Position numbers and translations under genes: made by a program
The notes under the pieces: generated by a model
The model's database searches: none
What the model was told of the DNA's origin: nothing
The model's input: the letters and a program-made list of their open reading frames with translations, nothing else
Part shown: one piece after another, positions 7,702-16,302 of the stretch
Numbering within the stretch: position 1 is the stretch's first letter
How the letters are laid out: each line of letters starts with the position of its first letter
Source of the DNA: Candidatus Eiseniibacteriota bacterium
GTDB lineage: Bacteria > Eisenbacteria > RBG-16-71-46 > CAIMUX01
Length of the DNA: 64,000 nucleotides
Direction: 5' to 3'
Assembly (NCBI GenBank): GCA_020633975.1
Contig: JACKCR010000010.1
Location: 1-64,000 of the forward strand

Positions 7702-9092
7702 TGAAAGGTGGCCAGCGTCGAGCGCGAGTCCTGAGGACAGCGAGTGTCGTCGGGCTCGTCATTCTCGCCGGTTGCTCCGACGAGACGTCGACGAGCACAC
7801 CGGAGCCTGTCGATGACACCGCCTACTATTCCGGCGGCGAGACGACGATCTTCAACGCGACGAGCCAAGCCTTCACGTTCCCCGCGCCAAACGTGGCGCA
7901 GGTGGACCGTCACTTCGATGGCGATCTCGCCTTCGACGTCGCGTTCATCGCAGCGGGCGGCACGGTCCACTCGGGGCTCGGTCCAGTCTTCAATGACAAC
8001 GCGTGTGTCGCCTGCCACATCAGCAACGGACGTGGGCGCTCGGAGTCGGGGGGCGTGGTCGGATCGCTCCTCCTTCGCGCGAGCGTGCCGGGAACGGACC
8101 CGCACGGCGGCCCGATGCCGGCCCCTGGGTTCGGTGGACAGCTCAACGACCAGGCGGTCTTCGGCACCGTCCCGGAGGTACGGGTGCGCGTCACGTACGA
8201 CGTCGTCACCCGCTCCTTCGAGGACGGAACTACGTACGAGCTCCACCCGCCGCGATACGAACTCGTCGACACCTACGTTCCGCTACCGGCGGGAATGCTC
8301 CTGTCTCCGCGGATCGGACTGCCGGTGTTCGGAAGAGGACTACTCGAAGCGGTTCCCGAGGAAACGATCCTCGCGCTCGCCGACGAGAACGACGCCGACG
8401 AAGACGGTATCTCCGGGCGTCCCAACTGGGTGTGGGACGTCCTGGCAGAAGGCGTGGCGCTCGGTCGGTTCGGGTGGAAGGCGAATCAGCCGTCTCTCGT
8501 GCAACAGGCAGCCGCCGCGTACCGAAACGACATGGGGATCACGAACCCACTCTTCCCGACGGAGAGCACGACGGAGCAGGAGCAACACGACGGTCTCGCG
8601 GACGACCCCGAGATCTCGCTCGAGACGGTGGAGCTGTCTGCGTTCTACACGCAGACGCTCGCCGTCCCGGCGAGGCGGAACATCCACGACGAGACCGTCC
8701 GACGTGGTGAACGACTCTTCGAGGAGGCGAAGTGCGTGTGGTGCCACGTTGCGCGCCTCGAGACCGGGCCCGAGGCCGTCGACGCGTCGCTCGAGAATCA
8801 GGTGATCCACCCGTACTCCGACCTCCTCCTCCACGACATGGGTGAGGAGCTCGCGGATGGCCGGCCGGACTTCGTCGCCACTGGGTCCGAATGGCGGACC
8901 CCGCCGCTCTGGGGACTCGGACTGGTCCGGACGGTACAGGGCGAGGTGAACCTGCTCCACGACGGTCGCGCCAAGTCGATCCTCGAGGCGGTGATGTGGC
9001 ACGGAGGAGAGGCGGAGGGCTCACGGGAGGTGGTCCGGGGGATGACTCGGGAGGAGCGGGCGGCGTTGGTGGCGTTCCTGGAGTCGCTTTGA
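7701..9092 (+). CDS. Di-haem oxidoreductase (DHOR/DUF1111) lipoprotein
   Basis: 463 residues from the ATG at 7701, which overlaps the imelysin TGA by one base; a longer upstream frame (to 7215) is a shadow of imelysin. Signal with lipobox (LVILAGC) near residue 25. Two c-haem sites: CVACH (residues 102-106, followed by NGRGRSESGG) and CVWCH near residue 345. Family landmarks PEVRVRVTY, GISGRPNWV, LGRFGWKANQPSL and EWRTPPLWGLGL, then H-GRAKSILEAVMWHGGEA near the end, are all present. DHOR proteins are recurrent partners of imelysin and may change iron redox state or release iron from complexes. The gene appears intact. Confidence 0.88.
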   Translation: MKGGQRRARVLRTASVVGLVILAGCSDETSTSTPEPVDDTAYYSGGETTIFNATSQAFTFPAPNVAQVDRHFDGDLAFDVAFIAAGGTVHSGLGPVFNDNACVACHISNGRGRSESGGVVGSLLLRASVPGTDPHGGPMPAPGFGGQLNDQAVFGTVPEVRVRVTYDVVTRSFEDGTTYELHPPRYELVDTYVPLPAGMLLSPRIGLPVFGRGLLEAVPEETILALADENDADEDGISGRPNWVWDVLAEGVALGRFGWKANQPSLVQQAAAAYRNDMGITNPLFPTESTTEQEQHDGLADDPEISLETVELSAFYTQTLAVPARRNIHDETVRRGERLFEEAKCVWCHVARLETGPEAVDASLENQVIHPYSDLLLHDMGEELADGRPDFVATGSEWRTPPLWGLGLVRTVQGEVNLLHDGRAKSILEAVMWHGGEAEGSREVVRGMTREERAALVAFLESL

Positions 9093-9124
9093 GGAAAGAG
9101 GACATTCCCAGGCGTCCTCACTAG

Positions 9125-9173
9125 TAACGATCTCGTTATTGACAGTCGATACTAATAACGACATCTTGATTAG
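9125..9173. promoter_or_regulatory. AT-rich dyads and TTGACA box before the Fic gene
   Basis: TAACGA (9125-9130) and TCGTTA (9133-9138) form an inverted repeat, and TAACGA recurs at 9156-9161. TTGACA (9139-9144) matches a -35 box, but the -10 (around ACATCT) is poor. ACTAATAA (9151-9158) and GATTAG (9168-9173) repeat elements found upstream of the porin operon. Probably a promoter/operator for the Fic gene. Confidence 0.35.
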
Positions 9174-9235
9174 CGGGCTCCACTACGCAAGAATTCGTTC
9201 GTCGCCCCCAAAACGAGGCCACACCGTCAAAGGCG

Positions 9236-10435
9236 GTAGATACGCGTATCACAGGCACTTACGAACGTTCCACTGTTGCCGGGGAGGAGGTTTCCGCCTT
9301 CCTGCCCGCCGCACTGCCACCGCAGGAGCCCGCGCTCGAGCTTGGGCCCCTCGAGAACAGGCTCCGAGCCGCGGAACGCTCTCTCTCCAACCTGGAGTTG
9401 GCGGGTGAGATGGTCCCGTCCCTCGACTGGTTCATCTACGCGTTCGTCCGGAAGGAAGCTGTCGTCTCCTCCCAGATCGAGGGGACCCAGGCAACCCTGG
9501 TCGATCTCCTGGCGTTCGAATCGGAGGTGACCGCGGCCGCGAAGGACCCGGATGTCGAAGAGGTCTGCAACTACCTAGACGCTTTGAACTACGCACGAGC
9601 CGAACTCAGGAGTCCAGACGGACTCCCGATGTCGATGCGACTCCTAAACGAAACCCACGCACGGCTGATGCGCGGTGTCCGAGGCGGCGACCAGCAGCCC
9701 GGTCAGGTGCGTCGTTCCCAGAACTGGATCGGAGGAAGCCGTCCAGGCAACGCCGCGTATGTGCCGCCCCCTCCACACGCCTTGCGCGAGCTGCTCTCTG
9801 CGTTCGAGCGATACATCCATACCGATGACTCGCTCCCACCAATCGTGAAGGCAGGACTCCTCCACGTTCAATTCGAGACCATCCACCCCTACTTGGACGG
9901 GAACGGCAGGATCGGACGACTGCTCGTGACGTTGCTCCTCGAGCACTGGAAACTCCTACGGCAGCCTCTGCTCTATCTCAGCCTCTTCTTCAAGCGCCAC
10001 CGAACCGAGTACTACGACCGACTGAACGCCGTACGCTCGCGTGGCGATTGGGAAGGGTGGATCGACTTCTTCCTCGATGGCGTCGCCACGATTGCGGACG
10101 AGGCTGTCGCGTCGGCACGTGACCTCTTCACGTTGGTGAACGAGGACCGTGGCAGGGCGCTTGGGCAGGCAGAGAACTCGGTGGCCTCGATCCGTCTATT
10201 CGAGCAACTCCCTCGGCGCCCGATCGTCACTGTTCCCTCGGCGATGGAGGCACTAGCTACCACCAGGCCGACGGCCGGACGCGCGATCGAGCTGCTCGAG
10301 GCTGCAGGCGTACTGGTGGAACGGACCGGCAAGAAGAGAGACCGGTCCTGGGCCTACCAGCGCTACCTCGACGTTCTCCGGGTGGGAACCGAGCTGGAGT
10401 CACCCGGACGGCGACGAGGTGAGGCCTCTCGGTAG
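9236..10435 (+). CDS. Fic-family protein (AMPylation-type), start codon unusual
   Basis: The Fic core is complete: the active-site loop HPYLDGNGRIGR (about 9889-9924) and an inhibitory helix motif SSQIEGTQ (about 9470-9493), as in class II Fic proteins with an N-terminal autoinhibitory helix. A winged-helix-like C-terminal segment follows (LATTRPTAGRAIELLEAAGVL). The conserved N-terminus of this family (ITGTYERSTVAGEEV, then AFLPAALPP) is encoded in frame from about 9236, but no ATG, GTG or TTG occurs between the TGA at 9167 and the TTG at 9398. The true start may be a non-standard codon (GTA 9236, ACG 9242 or ATC 9248, after AAAGGCGG), or it may have been lost. With the TTG at 9398 the protein has 345 residues and still contains the inhibitory helix. 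Function: transfers AMP or a related group to a target protein, or removes it; the target is unknown. Confidence 0.8.
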   Translation, partial: VDTRITGTYERSTVAGEEVSAFLPAALPPQEPALELGPLENRLRAAERSLSNLELAGEMVPSLDWFIYAFVRKEAVVSSQIEGTQATLVDLLAFESEVTAAAKDPDVEEVCNYLDALNYARAELRSPDGLPMSMRLLNETHARLMRGVRGGDQQPGQVRRSQNWIGGSRPGNAAYVPPPPHALRELLSAFERYIHTDDSLPPIVKAGLLHVQFETIHPYLDGNGRIGRLLVTLLLEHWKLLRQPLLYLSLFFKRHRTEYYDRLNAVRSRGDWEGWIDFFLDGVATIADEAVASARDLFTLVNEDRGRALGQAENSVASIRLFEQLPRRPIVTVPSAMEALATTRPTAGRAIELLEAAGVLVERTGKKRDRSWAYQRYLDVLRVGTELESPGRRRGEASR

Positions 10436-10684
10436 CGAGAGAGGTCGCGTCTTCACACTGCTGGTCCATCCCAGGTTCTCACACCTCCTCGACTCTCCTC
10501 AGACCCGCACATTCGTCACGACTCCTGCCACACTCTTATCACGATTGTCTCCTCCCCCACCTTCTCCCCAGGGTCGATACGTAGACCGAGGGCCGGAACC
10601 GGCCACGTCCGTGCGCTGCACTCCGCGTCCTCGGCCGGAACGAGTTGCATGGCACCCGTTCCAAGGGAAGTAGGAGGAACAAGG

Positions 10685-11122
10685 ATGATTGGTGCAGTTG
10701 GAGCCCGAGGGATGTCGGGCCCGATGCCGATGCGTCCACCGTCGCCTGAAGAGATGTTCCAGCGTGTCGACACGGACTCCGACGGTCAGGTCAGCGCTGC
10801 GGAACTCGAGGAGATGGTGGCGAACGGTCCAGCCGGCGGCGCCAGCGCGAGCGATCTGCTCGAGCAGTTCGACACGAATGGTGACGGCCAGCTGAGTCTC
10901 GAAGAGATGCAGGCGATGCACGAAGCACACAGGGCCGAGATGGAAGCAAGTCGACCGGACAGCCGGTATCAGATGAGCGACCTTCTCGATCTCCTTCAGA
11001 GCGATGAGGGCCAGGACATGTTGAAGCAGCTCATCACCGAGCTGATGGCACAGTTCGAAGCCAGCAGCTCCGGCGCGTATGCGGCGGAGCAGAACTCGTC
11101 GTTGGTGGATCTACAGGGCTAG
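10685..11122 (+). CDS. Small EF-hand protein
   Basis: 145 residues from the ATG at 10685 (AGGAGG 6-7 nt upstream). Two canonical calcium loops are visible: DTDSDGQVSAAE (near residue 29) and DTNGDGQLSLEE (near residue 63). The Met/Pro/Gly-rich N-terminus (GARGMSGPMPMRPPSPEEMF) shows no signal peptide, so a cytoplasmic place is likely. The second half is helical and Gln/Glu-rich with no known domain. It stands alone downstream of the Fic gene with a 249-bp gap and its own strong hairpin downstream. Likely a calcium-binding or calcium-responsive regulator; partner unknown. Confidence 0.8.
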   Translation: MIGAVGARGMSGPMPMRPPSPEEMFQRVDTDSDGQVSAAELEEMVANGPAGGASASDLLEQFDTNGDGQLSLEEMQAMHEAHRAEMEASRPDSRYQMSDLLDLLQSDEGQDMLKQLITELMAQFEASSSGAYAAEQNSSLVDLQG

Positions 11123-11138
11123 TTCGTGACGACGGTGA

Positions 11139-11172
11139 CACGAGTCGGGCGGATCGCCTCGCCCGACTCGTG
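11139..11172. terminator. Strong 13-bp hairpin between convergent genes
   Basis: CACGAGTCGGGCG and its exact complement CGCCCGACTCGTG form a 13-bp perfect stem with an 8-nt loop, starting 16 bp after the EF-hand stop. The convergent TMEM175-like gene ends at 11297. There is no T-tract, but position and stability fit a transcription terminator. Confidence 0.6.
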
Positions 11173-11296
11173 CTCCCACGCTGGTTGCGGAGGCGGCGAA
11201 CCTTCGGTCGGGTTCGGAGACATCACACCACCACATCGTCTTGCCATCACACCGTCGCCCCCCCAGCCGTGATCGAGAGGTTCCCAACCCACCAGA

Positions 11297-11887
<591 letters not shown>

Positions 11888-12036
11888 AACTCCTCCTTCG
11901 CGCTACCCCGATGGCACAACCAGCCCAAGACCAGGCGGGACATCCGGTGCGCAGCCACGGAGAACAACGGGCGCACCGTCGGGTGGGACACCGGGCGTCC
12001 AGCCTGTATGATCGCGCCTCATAGAGGAGGCGACCG

Positions 12037-13218
12037 GTGAGTATGTCGATCGGCAGGCCTACGATCCAGAGCTGGATGACCGCGGCGTGTGCGGTTGCGG
12101 GAGTACTGGCAACCGGTTCCTCCGGTTGTGCCGCCACTGCCCAGACCGCCGGGATCGGGTCATCGTCCGGGCCTCCGCACGCGTCGATCAATGATGCGCG
12201 CGCCACCGTCGTAGAGCCCGTCTTCCTCGAACTGGCGGGGCCGATCGCGGATCCGCAGGCCGAGATCTCCGGGCTCACCTGGAAGGACGACATGCTGATC
12301 ATCCTTCCGCAGTTTCCCGACCGCTTCGCCGAAGCGGGAGAACTCGGCTTCTTCACCCTGACCCGGGACGAGATCCTCGCCGCGATCGATGGCGAGCACG
12401 TGGGTCCGGTCACGCCCAGACGTGTCACCTGTCACGCGCCCGGACTCAGTAGGATCGTCCGCGGTTTCGACGGACTGGAAGCAATCGGCTTGATCGGAGA
12501 CCGCTGCTACCTCTCGATCGAAGCGGACGAGGACACCGTGATGGCCGGCTACCTCGCCAGCGGCAGGTACGACTCGCAGAACGAAGCGATCGTGATGGAT
12601 CTGGAACGTCTCACGGCCATCCCGCTCGGCCTCAACATCCCGAACCTCGCCGAAGAGACGATGCTGATCGTAGACGGGGAGATTCTCACGATCGGCGAAG
12701 CGAACGGAGCGAACGTCAACCCGCACCCGGTTGCAAAGCGGTTCGATGCGGAGCTCGAGTACCTCGGCACCGTCCCACTTCCCCAGATCGAGTACCGAGT
12801 GACGGACGCCACCCGGGTGGACGACGACGGACGGTTCTGGGTCATCAACTACCTGTGGCCCGGGGACCGCAAGATCCTGAAGCCTGCCGACGACCCGGAA
12901 CTGCCCCTCGATCCAAACGCGAAGCCGGATCCGGATCAATGCGTGGAGAGACTCCTGGAGCTGCGCCTCGTGAGGAAGGACGTGGGGGGCCAGGCGACGA
13001 GCGACGCTGGAGGCGAAGTACGGCACGCAGTCGGTGCCGGAGTCGGACAGTGGAGCCGGATCGAACGCACCGACACGCCTCCGATCTATCTCGCTCTCCA
13101 ACCAGATGGAGTTTGCCGGAACTGGGAAGCCATCGCAGAGCTAGAGGGCCGCGGATTCCTCGTCATGACCGACAAGTATCCGACGACCCTCCTCGCGTTC
13201 GTTCCGTACGACTTCTAG
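12037..13218 (+). CDS. Lipoprotein of unknown function, probable beta-propeller
   Basis: 393 residues; the GTG at 12037 is 6 nt after GAGGAGG, and an ATG two codons later is the alternative. The N-terminal signal ends in a lipobox (GSSGC). The body begins with [20 protein letters not shown] and continues through repeated strand groups such as [19 protein letters not shown] and [16 protein letters not shown], resembling a six-bladed propeller of the SdiA-regulated or esterase-like phytase type. No catalytic residues can be assigned. Its TAG overlaps the TAG of convergent asnS in a shared CTAG. Function unknown; the propeller call is from the repeat pattern only. Confidence 0.55.
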   Translation: MSMSIGRPTIQSWMTAACAVAGVLATGSSGCAATAQTAGIGSSSGPPHASINDARATVVEPVFLELAGPIADPQAEISGLTWKDDMLIILPQFPDRFAEAGELGFFTLTRDEILAAIDGEHVGPVTPRRVTCHAPGLSRIVRGFDGLEAIGLIGDRCYLSIEADEDTVMAGYLASGRYDSQNEAIVMDLERLTAIPLGLNIPNLAEETMLIVDGEILTIGEANGANVNPHPVAKRFDAELEYLGTVPLPQIEYRVTDATRVDDDGRFWVINYLWPGDRKILKPADDPELPLDPNAKPDPDQCVERLLELRLVRKDVGGQATSDAGGEVRHAVGAGVGQWSRIERTDTPPIYLALQPDGVCRNWEAIAELEGRGFLVMTDKYPTTLLAFVPYDF

Positions 13219-14615
13219 AACGTGGCGTTCCCCGCCCAGCGCGGGAACGGGATGACCTCACGGATGTTCTGCACTCCCGTCGCGTAGACGACGAGCCGCT
13301 CGAATCCGAGTCCGAATCCGGCGTGCGGGACCGTGCCGTAGCGGCGGAGGTCCCGGTACCACCAGTAGTCGTCGATGTTGAGACCGAGCTCCGCGATCCG
13401 TGCGTCGAGTCGATCGAGGCGTTCCTCCCGCTGCGATCCTCCGACGATCTCGCCGATACCCGGCGCGAGGATGTCCATCGCGGCGACGGTCTTGCCGTCG
13501 TCGTTCATCCTCATATAGAAGGCCTTGATTTCCTTCGGGTAGTTCTTGATCGCGACGGGTCCCTTCACGTGTTCCTCGGCCAGGAACCGCTCGTGCTCGG
13601 TCTGGAGATCGGCGCCCCAATGCACCGGGAACTCGAACGTCTTGCCGCACGTTTCGAGGATCTCGATGGCGTCCGTGTAGTCGAGATGCGTGAGCGGAGT
13701 CGCGATGAACTTCTCGAGGCGCTCGATCGCCGTCTTCTCGATCCGCTCGACGAAGAACGCCATGTCGTCGGCACGTTCCTCGAGCACCGCACGGAAGCAG
13801 TACTTGAGCAGTTCGTCGGCGAGGTCCGCGTCTTGGTCGAGATCCGCGAACGCGATCTCCGGCTCGATCATCCAGAACTCCGCGAGGTGACGCGCGGTGT
13901 AGGAGTTCTCGGCACGGAAGGTCGGCCCGAAGGTGTAGACCTTGGAGAGCGCGAGACAGTAGCACTCGACGTTGAGCTGCCCCGAGACGGTGAGGTTCGT
14001 CTCCTTGCCGAAGAAGTCCTGCGAGTAGTCGACCTTTCCGTCCGGCGTCTTCGGGATGTTGCAGAGATCGAGCGTCGAGACACGGAACATGTCCCCCGCT
14101 CCCTCGCAGTCGCTTCCCGTCACGATCGGAGTATGGATCCAGTAGAACCCGCGCTCGTGGAAGAACCGGTGGACGGCTTGGGCGAGACAGTTCCGCACCC
14201 GCGTGACGGCACCGATCGTGTTCGTACGCGGACGAAGGTGCGCGACTTCGCGGAGATACTCGAACGTATGTCGCTTCGGCGAGACTGGGTACGTGTCCGG
14301 ATCCTCCACCCAGCCGACCACTTCGACCGAACTCGCCTGGATCTCCGTCGACTGCCCCTTCCCCTGAGACTCGACCAGAGTGCCGACGACGTCGACCGCA
14401 CACCCAGCCGACAGCTTCGCGACCTCGGACTCGTAATTCGCGAGCGAATTCCCCGCCACCACCTGGATCGGATCGAAAGAGGATCCGTCGTGCACGTGGA
14501 TGAAGGAGAGTCCCGCCTTGGAGTCTCGGCGCGTGCGAACCCAGCCCTGAATCCGAATCTCGGACCCAACGCCCACCTGTCCGCCCAGCGCGTGTGCGAT
14601 CGATGTCGGCTTCAT
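13215..14615 (-). CDS. asnS: Asparaginyl-tRNA synthetase
   Basis: 466 residues from the ATG at 14615, with AGGGAG 6 nt upstream; longer open frames upstream lack homology. An N-terminal OB-fold anticodon-binding domain ([19 protein letters not shown]...FIHVHDG, residues 14-110) is followed by a class IIb catalytic core: motif 2 around [19 protein letters not shown] and motif 3 [16 protein letters not shown], ending with the typical [13 protein letters not shown]. It charges tRNA-Asn with asparagine. Length and motifs match the family, and the C-terminal INIPFPR-type end distinguishes it from AspRS. Long antisense open frames opposite it are codon-bias shadows. Confidence 0.95.
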   Translation of the reverse strand: MKPTSIAHALGGQVGVGSEIRIQGWVRTRRDSKAGLSFIHVHDGSSFDPIQVVAGNSLANYESEVAKLSAGCAVDVVGTLVESQGKGQSTEIQASSVEVVGWVEDPDTYPVSPKRHTFEYLREVAHLRPRTNTIGAVTRVRNCLAQAVHRFFHERGFYWIHTPIVTGSDCEGAGDMFRVSTLDLCNIPKTPDGKVDYSQDFFGKETNLTVSGQLNVECYCLALSKVYTFGPTFRAENSYTARHLAEFWMIEPEIAFADLDQDADLADELLKYCFRAVLEERADDMAFFVERIEKTAIERLEKFIATPLTHLDYTDAIEILETCGKTFEFPVHWGADLQTEHERFLAEEHVKGPVAIKNYPKEIKAFYMRMNDDGKTVAAMDILAPGIGEIVGGSQREERLDRLDARIAELGLNIDDYWWYRDLRRYGTVPHAGFGLGFERLVVYATGVQNIREVIPFPRWAGNATF

Positions 14616-14802
14616 GTCATTACTCCCTGCTGTTCCCATTCCAAGTCGAAATGGCGAATCCCGGAATGATGCCGGACCCCACCCCGAACGAACAACCCCC
14701 CACGACAACACCGAGACCCGTGAGGCTTCCCGTGAGGCCCGCTGGGACGGTAGACTCTCCCGGGTCAGGCATTGGCTCCCCACGTGGAACATCGGAGGAT
14801 CG

Positions 14803-15162
14803 ATGGCGAACTGGAAGCAGCTCAAGGTGGACGTCCAGGAACTCGACGAGTCGGCGGCGGTCGTGTATCGACTGTCGGGGCTGCTCACCGACACCTCGGA
14901 TGCATTCCAGCTCCTCGACCGGATCCGTGAGGACATGGAGAACCCGGCCAAGCGGTTCATCGTCGACCTGACCGGCGTCCCCCACGTGACGAGCGCGGGT
15001 GTGGGGATCCTGGCGGCCGCCTACACCTCCGCCCAACGGAACGAGAAGCAGCTCGTCGTCACCGGCCCCGCCAGCCGAGTGGAGTCCCTCCTCAAGCTGG
15101 TCGGGCTGTGGGACCTACTCGAACACCACGACACGGTGGAGCAGGCCCTCGGCCAGTCCTGA
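14803..15162 (+). CDS. STAS-domain protein (anti-sigma factor antagonist type)
   Basis: 119 residues from the ATG at 14803, with GGAGGA 3-4 nt upstream; the longer frame from 14614 overlaps the asnS start and lacks support. It is a single STAS domain with the signature [20 protein letters not shown], where the Ser of TSAGVG is the position usually phosphorylated in SpoIIAA/RsbV-like antagonists. No membrane segment. It lies divergent from asnS and upstream of a haem sensor and Ser/Thr kinase, so it may be a target of that kinase; this is inference. The gap of 260 bp to the next gene suggests a separate promoter for the sensor. Confidence 0.82.
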   Translation: MANWKQLKVDVQELDESAAVVYRLSGLLTDTSDAFQLLDRIREDMENPAKRFIVDLTGVPHVTSAGVGILAAAYTSAQRNEKQLVVTGPASRVESLLKLVGLWDLLEHHDTVEQALGQS

Positions 15163-15422
15163 TTCGGTTCGCGGCGCCAGTGGTCGGACTCGATCTCGCG
15201 GAGAGCCCTGTCCAACGGCTCGTCATAACTGGCTTTTATGTAACTAGATAGTCCGAGTAGTCGGGTTCGCTTCCACGCTTCAGTGTCCCGCGTCATGTAT
15301 CGGACCGATCGATCCTGACCGACCCCGTTGCCTCTCGCGGTCGCTCCCTGGAGATGCCGTCTCGGTCGGTCGAAGAGTGAGGGAACGAGTACAACCGCGG
15401 ACGGGACCTCGGGGAGTCGCCG

Positions 15423-16295
15423 ATGAAGCTGATCGTCAAATTCAACTTGGTCTTCGTGTTGGTCTTCCTTCTCGGCCTCGTGGCTGCGGGATACGTCTCG
15501 AGGAACCTGCTCCAGGAAAACGCCCGCGAGGAGATCGCGCAGAACGCCCGGCTCGTGATGGAAGCCGCGCTCGCGACGCGCAGCTACACCTCGACCCAAG
15601 TCCAGCCGCTCCTCGCCGAACGGATGCAGCACGAGTTCCTTCCGCAGTCGGTCCCGGCATACTCGGCGACTGAGGTCTTCCACTCCCTCCGGGAGACGTT
15701 CCCCGAGTACAGCTACAAAGAAGCGACCCTCAATCCGACCAACCCACGCGACCGGGCGACGGACTGGGAGACCGACATCGTGAACCACTTCCGGAACGAC
15801 CCCGCCGCGGACGAGGTGGTCGGGGAACGGGACACGCCGAGTGGAGGCTCGTTCTTCATCGCTCGTCCCATCCAGGTGAAGAGCGAGAGCTGTCTCACCT
15901 GTCACACGACGGTCGAGGCGGCCCCTCCGACCATGGTCGACCTCTACGGACCTGCCAACGGGTTCGGATGGCAGATGAACGAGATCATCGGCGCGCAGAT
16001 CGTCTCCGTTCCGACCGACGTCCCGCTCGCCCGAGCCAATGCCGCCTTCCGGACGTTCATGACGTCGCTGACTCTCGTCTTCGCGTTCATCTTCATCGTC
16101 CTCAACTTCATGCTCTACTTCCTGGTCATCCGACCGGTCACCCGTCTCTCGGGCGTCGCGGACTCGGTGAGCCGCGGCGAACTCGGAACACCGGAGTACG
16201 AAGTGAGAGCACGGGACGAGATCGGTGTCCTCTCCGAGTCCTTCAACCGGATGCGAAAGAGCCTGGTGCAGGCCATGCGGATGCTGGAGGAGTAG
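15423..16295 (+). CDS. Membrane haem sensor: DUF3365 (Tll0287-like) plus HAMP
   Basis: 290 residues, ATG with GGAG upstream. Layout: TM1 at residues 7-27; periplasmic DUF3365/Tll0287-like domain with a c-haem site CLTCH near residues 157-161 and the family end NGFGWQMNEIIGAQIVSVP; TM2 at about 205-228; HAMP at about 230-282 (IRPVTRLSGVADSVSRGEL, then DEIGVLSESFNRM). The chain stops right after HAMP, with no kinase, cyclase or methyl-accepting domain. The Ser/Thr kinase gene starts 8 nt downstream, so the output domain seems to be supplied in trans. Likely senses redox state or a small gas or ligand through the haem. Confidence 0.85.
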   Translation: MKLIVKFNLVFVLVFLLGLVAAGYVSRNLLQENAREEIAQNARLVMEAALATRSYTSTQVQPLLAERMQHEFLPQSVPAYSATEVFHSLRETFPEYSYKEATLNPTNPRDRATDWETDIVNHFRNDPAADEVVGERDTPSGGSFFIARPIQVKSESCLTCHTTVEAAPPTMVDLYGPANGFGWQMNEIIGAQIVSVPTDVPLARANAAFRTFMTSLTLVFAFIFIVLNFMLYFLVIRPVTRLSGVADSVSRGELGTPEYEVRARDEIGVLSESFNRMRKSLVQAMRMLEE

Positions 16296-16302
16296 AGGCG
16301 CC

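Noticed and set aside
12855-14669. 604-codon open frame opposite asnS
   Set aside because: asnS motifs 2 and 3 lie on the minus strand; the plus frame has no domain.
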